Assembly (NCBI GenBank): GCA_045540355.1
Contig: JAZQHB010000033.1
Coordinates: forward strand, 1 to 30,635
DNA: 30,635 nucleotides
Source of the DNA: RGIG2945 sp045540355
GTDB taxonomy: Bacteria > Bacillota > Clostridia > Oscillospirales > Acutalibacteraceae
Direction: 5' to 3'
Shown here: in pieces, positions 6,921 through 14,354 of the stretch
Numbering within the stretch: position 1 is the stretch's first letter
Layout of the letters: the number at the start of each line of letters is the position of its first letter
Position numbers and translations under genes: made by a program
Notes under the pieces: generated by a model
What the model was told of the DNA's origin: nothing
The model's database searches: none
What the model saw: the letters and a program-made list of their open reading frames with translations, nothing else

Positions 6921-8218
6921 TTCATTGTTTCCTTTGCACCAATTATGTCGATTTTGTTGTAATATTCAGCAACCATATCAGTTAAATCTGAAAGGTCAGT
7001 TGCCCATAATGAAGCATTTGCAAGAATATCCTTGATACTGTCATTTTTCATTGTAGCAACAACATCAGCATTATCATCAGGAGTGTCATTTTTATAGAAA
7101 TAGATAAGGTTAGCTAATGCAAGTGTAAGTCCCTTTGGTGCTTTGACATTTTTCTCTTTATATTCGAGAAGTGTCGGAAGAACACGGACGGAAAACTTAC
7201 TTACGGAATTTAGTGCAATTGAACGCCATTTGTGTGCTATAAACGGGTTTCTGAATCGGTCAAAAACAGCGTTTGCAAATGCAATACTTTCTTCATTTTC
7301 ACCGATTGTAGGTAAAATTTCTTCCTTCATACATTTGTTAAGGAATGCAGATGCTACACCGTCATTCATGGCTTCGCCTACTGTTTCGATACCTGAAAGC
7401 AAAGCACCTGCTACAAGTGAAGTGTGAGCACCATTGAGAATTCTCACCTTGATTTTCTTATATGGCTTTGCATCATCTGTCCACACAACATTAAACCCTG
7501 CTTTTTTTAGCGGGAATTCGTCTTCAAAATTACCTTCAATAACCCAAAGGTGGAAGATTTCTGCTGTATCAAGGAATTTGTCATAAGGGTGAGCATCCTT
7601 TGTTTCGTCATTCGGATAACCTGTAACAATTCTATCAACAAGAGTGTTTACAAAGTGATTTTCATTCTCTAACCAAGCAACAAAATCTGCTTCAAGATTC
7701 CAGAGGTGGGCATATTTAAGTACACATTTTTTTAGCTCTACACCATTATTATCAATAAGCTCACAAGAAAGGATAATAAAACCATTCAAGCCGTTTTTAT
7801 ATCTTCTGTAAAGAAGTTGAGTGAGCTTTCCAGGGAAAGACAAAGCAGGTTTATCGTCGAATTTGCAAGTATCTACAAATTCAATACCCGCTTCAGTTGT
7901 GTTTGAAACGATAAAACGAAAATCAGGATTGTCGGCAAGTGCTATATAATCCTCAAAATTTACATAAGGGTCAACACATCTTGAAATAGACTCAACAAAT
8001 GTATGCTCCTTTACGATTTCACCGTCTTTGATACCTCTCAAATAAAGGTTATATTTGCATTCCTGTTCATTTAGTAGTGCACATTTTCCACCTGCTCTTG
8101 GCTGAATAACAACAGCTTTTCCCTCATAAAGACCTTTTTCGTTCATTTTATGAAGAAAATAGTCGAAAAATCCACGAAGGAAATTACCTTCACCAAATTG
8201 AATTACTGTTTCTTTCAT
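6902..8218 (-). CDS. uxaB: Tagaturonate reductase (mannitol dehydrogenase family)
   Basis: The 438-aa protein opens with KETVIQFGEGNFLRGFFDYF, the Rossmann N-terminus of tagaturonate/fructuronate reductases. It carries 'FIVSNTTEAGIEF' and the catalytic-domain signature 'KIKVRILNGAHTSLVAG'. It would reduce D-tagaturonate to D-altronate with NADH and so supply UxaA. Start choice: the frame is open to a GTG at 8227, but ATG 8218 begins 1 nt after the stop of the upstream zinc dehydrogenase and gives the usual N-terminus. The strict pairing with uxaA supports altronate rather than mannonate as product. No uronate isomerase gene (uxaC) is visible in the operon, so tagaturonate may come from another reaction. 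Confidence 0.9.
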   Translation of the reverse strand: MKETVIQFGEGNFLRGFFDYFLHKMNEKGLYEGKAVVIQPRAGGKCALLNEQECKYNLYLRGIKDGEIVKEHTFVESISRCVDPYVNFEDYIALADNPDFRFIVSNTTEAGIEFVDTCKFDDKPALSFPGKLTQLLYRRYKNGLNGFIILSCELIDNNGVELKKCVLKYAHLWNLEADFVAWLENENHFVNTLVDRIVTGYPNDETKDAHPYDKFLDTAEIFHLWVIEGNFEDEFPLKKAGFNVVWTDDAKPYKKIKVRILNGAHTSLVAGALLSGIETVGEAMNDGVASAFLNKCMKEEILPTIGENEESIAFANAVFDRFRNPFIAHKWRSIALNSVSKFSVRVLPTLLEYKEKNVKAPKGLTLALANLIYFYKNDTPDDNADVVATMKNDSIKDILANASLWATDLSDLTDMVAEYYNKIDIIGAKETMKWILSE

Positions 8219-8219
8219 T

Positions 8220-9239
8220 TCAGTCACCTATTTTAATAAGAAGTTTTGCAAGTGTGCCATCGTTATTTGCCAATGCCTTGAAAGCATCAAGGGCATCATT
8301 CATTTCATAAACACCGCTGACCATTTTCATAGGGTCGGCTTTTTTATTCGCAACAATGTCAATCAAATTGATAAAATCATCTTTAAGAGCATTACGGCTT
8401 CCGTGAATGTTAAGCTCCTTTTTAAGGATAATTGAATGAACAAAATTAGTTTCACGCTTGCCGTTACCGATAAGGATAATATTTCCTGCGAATGCTGAGT
8501 TTTCAATACAACCTAAAAATGTTTCGGGAGCACCACAAGCCTCAATACACACATCAAAGCCGTTACCGTTTGTAAACTCATTTGTAAAATCTTCAAGTAA
8601 CTGTGTTTTTGTATTTACAACTGCATCTGCACAATATTCTTTTGCAAGCTCAAGACGATTATCGAGAATATCAGCAACCACAATTTTATTGCATTTCTGT
8701 TTTGCTGCCAAAAGTGCGAAAAGACCGATAGGACCTGCACCGATTACAAGCACATTGTCAGTTTCCTTGATAGTTGCACGGGAAACTGCGTGCTGTGAAA
8801 TTGCAAATGGCTCAATAAGTGCTAATTCTTTCGCTGAAAGACCTTTACCATCATAAATTCTCTCCACAGGCATTGAGATATATTCACAGAAAGCACCATC
8901 ACGCTGTACACCCATTGTCTGATTATCAGTACAACAGTTAACATATCCACGCTGACAGGAGTAACAAGTGCCACAATTGAAATATGGGTTACAGGTAACT
9001 ATATCCCCTGCTTTAAGTCCTTTATCGTTTTCAGGAATTGATACGATTTCTGCTGAAAACTCGTGACCGGGTATTCTTGGGTATGTAGTAAATGGCTGAT
9101 TACCTGTAAATGAAGCTACATCAGCACCACAGATGCCAACATATTTAACCTTAAGAAGTGCTTCGCCTTCCTTTACTTCAGGCATTGGTACTTCTCTTAT
9201 TTCTATTTCATTTGGATTTGAAATTACTATTGCTTTCAT
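8220..9239 (-). CDS. Zinc-dependent medium-chain dehydrogenase (L-galactonate/sorbitol dehydrogenase type)
   Basis: The 339-aa enzyme has the catalytic-zinc region 'VGICGADV...PGHEFSAE' and a structural-zinc four-Cys loop spread over 'CNPYFNCGTCYSCQRGYVNC'. The NAD-binding motif is 'GAGPIGLFALLAA'. Length is standard for sorbitol/threonine-type dehydrogenases. Relatives include L-galactonate 5-dehydrogenase, which makes D-tagaturonate, the substrate of the next enzyme in this operon. This context makes hexonate oxidation attractive, but sequence alone does not separate it from other polyol dehydrogenases. Its ATG is 1 nt after the stop of the 401-aa dehydrogenase-like gene, and uxaB starts 1 nt after its own stop. 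Confidence 0.82.
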   Translation of the reverse strand: MKAIVISNPNEIEIREVPMPEVKEGEALLKVKYVGICGADVASFTGNQPFTTYPRIPGHEFSAEIVSIPENDKGLKAGDIVTCNPYFNCGTCYSCQRGYVNCCTDNQTMGVQRDGAFCEYISMPVERIYDGKGLSAKELALIEPFAISQHAVSRATIKETDNVLVIGAGPIGLFALLAAKQKCNKIVVADILDNRLELAKEYCADAVVNTKTQLLEDFTNEFTNGNGFDVCIEACGAPETFLGCIENSAFAGNIILIGNGKRETNFVHSIILKKELNIHGSRNALKDDFINLIDIVANKKADPMKMVSGVYEMNDALDAFKALANNDGTLAKLLIKIGD

Positions 9240-9240
9240 A

Positions 9241-10446
9241 TTATTTGTCCTCTTCTATGTATTTTTTGTTCCAGATTACACCTGTTTTCAGCGGTGCACC
9301 CTTGCAGTAAATTTTGTTTTCATAAGCATCCAATGGGTCATTGATAAATTCTTCCTTATCAATAAGCTCAACGACCTCGTCATAACGGGAGTCAACAAGG
9401 ACCTCAATTGCCTTTTCCATATGTGACTGACGGAAGTTGATTGATGCGAAAATAAGGTGATTTTCAAAACCGAACGGCATTGTGTCATAAATCACCTTTG
9501 GTCCTAATGAAAAGCTGTTATACACACCGTTGCAGCCGAGAACTTTATGCTGAAAAGCAATTCTGTGCTCAACGTTTGAACCGCTTGTGCCGACAAACAT
9601 TGTTGCTCTGCCGCCAATTTTTTCCATAATCTTTTCTGCAATTTCTTCTTCTGAAAGACCGCTTGTGCAAAGATAATCCGCATCTGCGATTTCCTTTGAG
9701 AATGTAACCTTTTTGCAGTTTTCATCGCTTCTGCCAACAAAAAGAATCTGTGCATCGGGATGATTGCGTTTTATCTGGTCAGCAATGAAAAGTCCAGTCA
9801 TACCAAGACCAAAAACGACAGTTTTTGAGAAAATATTATCCTTTGCTAATTTTCTTGCTTCAGTTTCAGAATATTTATGTTTTGCCATTTCAACTCTGAA
9901 ATTCTGCGCTTCGCCCAAATCTTCCATTCTTTCAAGCTGGAAGATTGCGCAGGCATACGGGTCAGCAAAAGAAAGCTTTTTTGCTACCGACAAAGGCAGT
10001 TTTTCAAGCTTTTCATATTTTGCAGGCAGATGCAGAAGCATATCGGGGTTGAAATAATTCTTGTCGCAGAAAAGTCCGTCAGCACCGTCACAGCCGTATT
10101 CAAAATAGGTTTCATCCTCTGTGTAACGGGTAGGATCGTAGCTGTCGCCGCCGCGGATAAGCACAATCGCAAATCTGTTTTCAGAAGGCACCCAAACGAC
10201 GCCCTCATGACCGTTGATGAGTCTGTTTTCTCCTTCGGGGAATTTTGCCGAAAGATTGCCGTCTCTACCCATTTTCATAAGCTCAAAGTCAGTACCGCAA
10301 AAGCCCTGAAAAACAGGAAAAGCCTCAATACCCTTGAGCAAGGGCTCACCACGAAGTCGTTGTCTTTCGGGGTTAATAAGATTTATTTCACCATATTTAA
10401 TTGGCAAATCCTTATCGTTTTGAAAATATGTACCGTAAGTTTTCAT
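9241..10446 (-). CDS. MDR-type sugar dehydrogenase-like protein (glucose dehydrogenase-like)
   Basis: The 401-aa protein has an N-terminal GroES-like fold with 'VFQGFCGTDFELM' (about 45-57) and 'NRLINGHEGVV' (about 74-84), the positions of the catalytic-zinc ligands in archaeal-type glucose dehydrogenases. A Rossmann stretch 'TVVFGLGMTGLFIADQI' follows at about 207-223. The structural-zinc Cys cluster is absent or rearranged, with only scattered Cys at 118-126. Length exceeds the usual 350-360 aa. It likely oxidises a sugar at C1 to a lactone, which would pair well with the downstream lactonase. The substrate could be L-galactose, L-fucose, arabinose or glucose. ATG overlaps the GH39 stop codon (ATGA), showing coupling. 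Confidence 0.65.
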   Translation of the reverse strand: MKTYGTYFQNDKDLPIKYGEINLINPERQRLRGEPLLKGIEAFPVFQGFCGTDFELMKMGRDGNLSAKFPEGENRLINGHEGVVWVPSENRFAIVLIRGGDSYDPTRYTEDETYFEYGCDGADGLFCDKNYFNPDMLLHLPAKYEKLEKLPLSVAKKLSFADPYACAIFQLERMEDLGEAQNFRVEMAKHKYSETEARKLAKDNIFSKTVVFGLGMTGLFIADQIKRNHPDAQILFVGRSDENCKKVTFSKEIADADYLCTSGLSEEEIAEKIMEKIGGRATMFVGTSGSNVEHRIAFQHKVLGCNGVYNSFSLGPKVIYDTMPFGFENHLIFASINFRQSHMEKAIEVLVDSRYDEVVELIDKEEFINDPLDAYENKIYCKGAPLKTGVIWNKKYIEEDK

Positions 10447-11906
10447 ATATATTCACCTTTTCGTTTTTCAAGTATATACATTTTTACTTCATGAGAATTC
10501 AGTGTAACATCAACATTGAAATCACTTATATTATATGTTGTGACAAGTGGTTGACTAAGTACATCAAGAATGGTAATTTCATCCTTTTTAAGATATTTTT
10601 GTGCCCCCATTTTCACCCAGTTGTGAAGTGCAGATGTGCTTTCGTCAAGAGTATATTCTGTGAGTGTGTATTCCTCATTAAGAGTAAGTGAAATATTAAA
10701 CTTTTCTTCCTTGCTTTCAAATACATTATCACGGTTTGTGAGAGTGAGTTTGCTTCTGTCACCTTTAGCAAATTCATCAGTGTAGTAGCAATAATTCCAG
10801 AGAATCACTTGATAGTTTTCACCTTGCTTTGTGATTATGTGTCTATCAGAAATCTCTATTATTTCATCACCTAATTTTGAAAGGAAATAATATGCCCAAT
10901 ATGATGGCTTTTTGATACCATTATTGGTGAAAAGTCCAAATCCACCGTGAAATTCATATTCACCAGGACCGTTTTCTTCAAAAATATCAGTAAATGCCCA
11001 GTAGCCAAGTGAGTCAATTTTATCAAAATTCTGTGTAATATTATAAAGCAAAAATGGTGCTTCAAACGGTGTGTCGTGTATTAAATCTCTTGGACTTGGT
11101 GACGAATTCCACTCTGTCAGGTGAATTTCTGAACCTGCATATTTAGAGTTATCAATAATGTTCTTCATATTATCAATAAACTCTGTGCAGATTTCCTTTT
11201 TCATATATCCCATCTGCTCATTGCCGTCTGTATCAAGTGGCCAGTAAGTAGGATATGGATGAGCAGTAAAAAAGTCAACAGGAAGATTTTTTTCTTCACA
11301 GAACTTAATAAAGGCTTTGAGATAACCAAGATTTTCTCTGAAATCCGCACCACTTGTTGAAGGACCACCAACACGCAAATCTTTACAAACAGATTTTACC
11401 GCATCAACGGACACTTCATAAAGTTTAAAATACTGTTCCTGAGTACCACGCCAGAATGAGCCTAAATTAGGTTCATTCCACACTTCAAAATACCATGTTT
11501 TGACTTTGTCAAGTCCGTATCTTTCTACTAAATGTTCAACTGTACCTTTCACAAGATAGTGCCATTTGTCATAATCGTTTGGTGGGCATCCATTTGCTTT
11601 CCACCAGAAAACAGTATTTGGAACAGTTGCAAGTTCAGTAGGTACAAATCCCAATTCAAGTAATGGCTTAAGTCCGTTATCTAAAAAAAAATCAAAAAGT
11701 TTATCTACATAACCAAACCAGAGTTGTGGTTTGCCGTCAACTTCTTTGTAAACTGCCATATCATCGTGAAATATGCCATGAAAACGAACATACTCAAAGC
11801 CAATATCATTCTGCATTTCAATAAGTTGCTTTTGAAAATCAGCACGAAGCCCCTCTGTTGCTCTGCCAAAGGTTATGCATTTTTGATAGTATCTATTATT
11901 TATCAT
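10443..11906 (-). CDS. GH39 glycoside hydrolase (beta-xylosidase type)
   Basis: The 487-aa enzyme is a (beta/alpha)8 retaining glycosidase. 'YFEVWNEPNLGSFW' holds acid/base Glu145 and 'HLTEWNSS' holds nucleophile Glu265, the standard GH39 pair. 'VRFHGIFHDDM' near residue 40 is another family signature. It lacks a signal peptide and should cleave beta-xylosides or alpha-L-arabinopyranosides/related glycosides from imported oligosaccharides. The frame is open to a TTG at 11930, which overlaps the GH28 stop. ATG 11906 with GGCAGGTG upstream gives the usual N-terminus and is chosen. The next gene starts within its stop codon. Confidence 0.88.
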   Translation of the reverse strand: MINNRYYQKCITFGRATEGLRADFQKQLIEMQNDIGFEYVRFHGIFHDDMAVYKEVDGKPQLWFGYVDKLFDFFLDNGLKPLLELGFVPTELATVPNTVFWWKANGCPPNDYDKWHYLVKGTVEHLVERYGLDKVKTWYFEVWNEPNLGSFWRGTQEQYFKLYEVSVDAVKSVCKDLRVGGPSTSGADFRENLGYLKAFIKFCEEKNLPVDFFTAHPYPTYWPLDTDGNEQMGYMKKEICTEFIDNMKNIIDNSKYAGSEIHLTEWNSSPSPRDLIHDTPFEAPFLLYNITQNFDKIDSLGYWAFTDIFEENGPGEYEFHGGFGLFTNNGIKKPSYWAYYFLSKLGDEIIEISDRHIITKQGENYQVILWNYCYYTDEFAKGDRSKLTLTNRDNVFESKEEKFNISLTLNEEYTLTEYTLDESTSALHNWVKMGAQKYLKKDEITILDVLSQPLVTTYNISDFNVDVTLNSHEVKMYILEKRKGEYI

Positions 11907-11926
11907 AATATAACACCTGCCAGAAA

Positions 11927-13414
11927 TCAAACACTGATTATTTTTTCTCTCTTATTAACACTACGAGGTTTACATTCAAAATTATTTATTTTAATCCCAT
12001 CTGCATTTCTTATAAACAGACCGTAGCACGGTAAATCCCAATATCTGCTCATCTGATGAGACTTGAAATATATGTGCGAAACTCTCGTAATTTCGGGATA
12101 GTCTCTTAAAGATATTTCAGGAACTTTTCTGAGAATTGAAAGGCTTTCCTTGGTATCTCTGTATCTGATATTTACATTTTCTATTATCACATTATTTATG
12201 CAATTTTCACCGTTTTCATTTTTGCAACTGTTAATTGCTGAGGGAAGTTCAACATTTTCAGCAGAAATATTTTCTATTCTTACATTTTCAATCTTTCCAA
12301 TTGGCATATTACCAAATTTCATTCGATTGCCTGCCCAGATTAAAAATGCCGAGCTGATACCGTTCATTTCAATATCGGAAACAAAAACATTTGAGATTTT
12401 ACTGCCGTCTGCAGTTTCTATTGCAACACCTGCATAACCGCCGGTAATTCCGTCGGGAAGAAAAAACTTGCAGTTGCTGACATTGACATCTGTAACATCA
12501 CATTTAGTTTCAGTACCGATTTTAAAGCAGTTGGCAAAGCTTGAAACAACACAATCTTTTACTTCAACATTTTTAATCGGTTTATCCACAGCTTTTAACA
12601 CTATTCCATCATCTGCAGTTGCGATAAAAGAATGATAAACGCCTATATTTTCTCCGCCAGAAATGTCAATCCCGTCAGTATTTGCCACATGCATATGATT
12701 ATCAATAATAAAATCATAAATTTCTGCATTTTTGCAGTTTTCCAGATGAAATGTCCAAGCGGCAGAATCTTTCAAAATCACATTGAAAACCTTAATATTA
12801 CTGCAATTTTTAAAGTGAATTACAGAGGGTCTGTGTACAGGCTTTCCTTTTCTTAACCTTTTGCGACTTTCAATAACTCTTGTATACAAATTAAAGCTTT
12901 CCAAAGCGTACAAAGGTTTATCGCATTCCGGCTCAAATGTATAGCTTTCACCGCTGCCGTTAATTATTCCACCGCCTGTAATTGCAATATTTGTTGCATT
13001 CTCGGCAATAATTACTCCGCTGCCAAGCTTCTTTTCAGACTGCTTATTTTCATCGCAATCAATAACTGTGAGCTCTCCGTCTTTTTCAATAAACAGCGTT
13101 ACATTACTTTTAAGTTCAACGGTGGTCACTTTGTATATGCCTTTTGGTATAACAATAGTTCCACCCGAAGCGTTATCAGTTGCAAAATTAATCTGAGATT
13201 GTATTATTCTTGCATTTTCATCACCGGAATTGGTTTCAGAAACCTTGCATATCAGTGCATCTTGCGGGGGGCTTGTATTTTGTATGTAAGATTCATAAGG
13301 TATGTTAGTAATTCTACTCCCGCTTTTATCTCCTGTATATTCGGTTTTGACTTTGCCCAATGTTTTGGTATTTAAAAACGGCTTATTAAAAATAGTCCCG
13401 CTGAACAGCATCAT
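11927..13414 (-). CDS. GH28 polygalacturonase-like right-handed beta-helix protein
   Basis: The 495-aa protein has repeated beta-helix rungs ('NIKVFNVILKDSAAW', 'NAEIYDFIIDN', 'NVEVKDCVVSS'). It carries GH28 catalytic motifs 'NTDGIDI' (Asp247) and 'ADDGI' (Asp268/269), and 'FKIGTET' in the region where the family has its conserved G-S/T strand. A typical 'GHG' His is not seen, so it may be an unusual exo-acting or rhamnogalacturonan-type member. 'GGTIVIPKGIYK' near 84-95 is the usual N-terminal rung. There is no signal peptide, so it acts on imported pectic oligomers. It is the first gene of the operon, preceded by GCAGGTG at the ATG and by an ACGACAT palindrome about 60-90 bp upstream. Confidence 0.82.
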   Translation of the reverse strand: MMLFSGTIFNKPFLNTKTLGKVKTEYTGDKSGSRITNIPYESYIQNTSPPQDALICKVSETNSGDENARIIQSQINFATDNASGGTIVIPKGIYKVTTVELKSNVTLFIEKDGELTVIDCDENKQSEKKLGSGVIIAENATNIAITGGGIINGSGESYTFEPECDKPLYALESFNLYTRVIESRKRLRKGKPVHRPSVIHFKNCSNIKVFNVILKDSAAWTFHLENCKNAEIYDFIIDNHMHVANTDGIDISGGENIGVYHSFIATADDGIVLKAVDKPIKNVEVKDCVVSSFANCFKIGTETKCDVTDVNVSNCKFFLPDGITGGYAGVAIETADGSKISNVFVSDIEMNGISSAFLIWAGNRMKFGNMPIGKIENVRIENISAENVELPSAINSCKNENGENCINNVIIENVNIRYRDTKESLSILRKVPEISLRDYPEITRVSHIYFKSHQMSRYWDLPCYGLFIRNADGIKINNFECKPRSVNKREKIISV

Positions 13415-13476
13415 TATTCACCTGCTTTTTTTATGTTTAAACTCAACTATATAATACTATACTATAGCCAAAACAT

Positions 13477-13507
13477 ATACGACATCTTTGGGCTTAATAT
13501 GTCGTAT
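13477..13507. promoter_or_regulatory. Palindromic operator upstream of the sugar operon
   Basis: ATACGACAT (13477-13485) is an exact inverted repeat of ATGTCGTAT (13499-13507), separated by 13 bp. It lies about 63-93 bp upstream of the GH28 ATG, with AT-rich possible -10 sequence (TATTATATAG on the minus strand) between. The same core and the same 13-bp spacer occur at 14266-14296, next to the regulator gene. Confidence 0.75.
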
Positions 13508-13566
13508 GGATTCGAAGCTGTTACAGATTCAGCATAGATGCTTTCGTGCTTCGCAGAAATTTCACT

Positions 13567-14238
13567 TTATTCTTTTATCGATTCGGCTTTTTTCTCCTTA
13601 AATGATTTACCGTAATATTTCTGAAGAAGTCTTTGTGTCTGTCTTTCGCAAAGACCTATCATCTGAGAAAGCCTGCCAAGAGTCAGACCATTGGGGTCAT
13701 TGATAAAGGCCCGTTCAATAAGAAGAAAACGTCTGTCGTTAAGATTGCCGCCGCTTTCTTTCATTTCTTCAAAGGTCGGCCAGTAAAGTCTTGTGATTTC
13801 TGTCAGAAGAATCTGCATTAAAGCAGAAATAACAGAGCGGCATCCCCATTTGTTTTCATATTGCTCTTTGATAATTCTCACAAAAATATCCGAAAGATTG
13901 CTGTTTCTTTCAAAATAAAAATGCGTGGCTAAAAATGTTGACACAAGGGCATTTTTAGTTTTATTCTCTGAAGACTGAATGTATATGTAGTATTCTTTCA
14001 GAGGATTTTCTGGATTAGTTGACTGCTGATGATAAATGTTTGGTCCCGTAACAAAAAAATCACCTTTTGTAAGTGAATATATTTTCGTGTCCGTAGTGAG
14101 CGTACCCTCACCGTCAATAATGAAATGCAACTCATAACTGTTCTTAGAATGGCTGTGTCCTGCCATGTTCTCTCTGAATACGCCTTTTCCGAATTCAATT
14201 AAAGTAAAATCAAAATCATTCCATTTGAAAGTAATCAT
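13567..14238 (-). CDS. Short AraC-type transcription regulator
   Basis: The 223-aa protein has a cupin-like sensor domain: 'GHSHSKNSYELHFIIDGEG' (about 27-45) and 'GDFFVTGPNIYHQQ' are the classic sugar-binding barrel motifs. A helical linker follows, then one C-terminal helix-turn-helix, 'LTLGRLSQMIGLCERQTQRLLQKYYGKSF'. Normal AraC proteins have a second helix-turn-helix of about 45-50 residues after this point, and here the protein stops 9 residues later. I found no continuation in the other frames. It may be a truncated or a naturally single-HTH form. ATG 14238 with GGTGATATT upstream gives the natural sensor-domain start; the frame extends to 14274. It lies between the two palindromes and diverges from the GH43 gene, so it is the likely regulator of both units. 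Confidence 0.82.
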   Translation of the reverse strand: MITFKWNDFDFTLIEFGKGVFRENMAGHSHSKNSYELHFIIDGEGTLTTDTKIYSLTKGDFFVTGPNIYHQQSTNPENPLKEYYIYIQSSENKTKNALVSTFLATHFYFERNSNLSDIFVRIIKEQYENKWGCRSVISALMQILLTEITRLYWPTFEEMKESGGNLNDRRFLLIERAFINDPNGLTLGRLSQMIGLCERQTQRLLQKYYGKSFKEKKAESIKE

Positions 14239-14253
14239 AATATCACCCACACA

Positions 14254-14282
14254 ATCATAACACATACACGACATAATGTAAA
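14254..14282 (-). promoter_or_regulatory. Sigma-70-type promoter of the AraC-type gene
   Basis: On the minus strand TTTACA (14277-14282) and TATGAT (14254-14259) are 17 bp apart, each with five of six consensus bases. The left half of the ACGACAT palindrome (14266-14274) lies inside the spacer, so a bound regulator would block this promoter. Confidence 0.65.
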
Positions 14283-14296
14283 TAATGATGTCGTGT
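14266..14296. promoter_or_regulatory. Palindromic operator between the AraC-type gene and GH43/GH29
   Basis: ACACGACAT (14266-14274) is an exact inverted repeat of ATGTCGTGT (14288-14296) with a 13-bp spacer, giving 22 bp between half-site centres, about two helix turns. The right half ends next to the -35 region of the GH43 promoter, and the left half lies in the promoter of the regulator gene. Positions suit activation of GH43/GH29 with self-repression. Confidence 0.78.
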
Positions 14297-14316
14297 GAAT
14301 GTGTAAATTTTTATTG

Positions 14317-14322
14317 TATAAT
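14317..14322 (+). promoter_or_regulatory. -10 element of the GH43-GH29 promoter
   Basis: A perfect TATAAT lies 33 bp before the GH43 ATG. The hexamer 17 bp upstream (TGTGAA, 14294-14299) is a poor -35 and overlaps the operator edge, as expected for an activator-dependent promoter. Confidence 0.6.
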
Positions 14323-14354
14323 GAGGTGAAAGAAAATTTTAAGGAGGATTTAAA

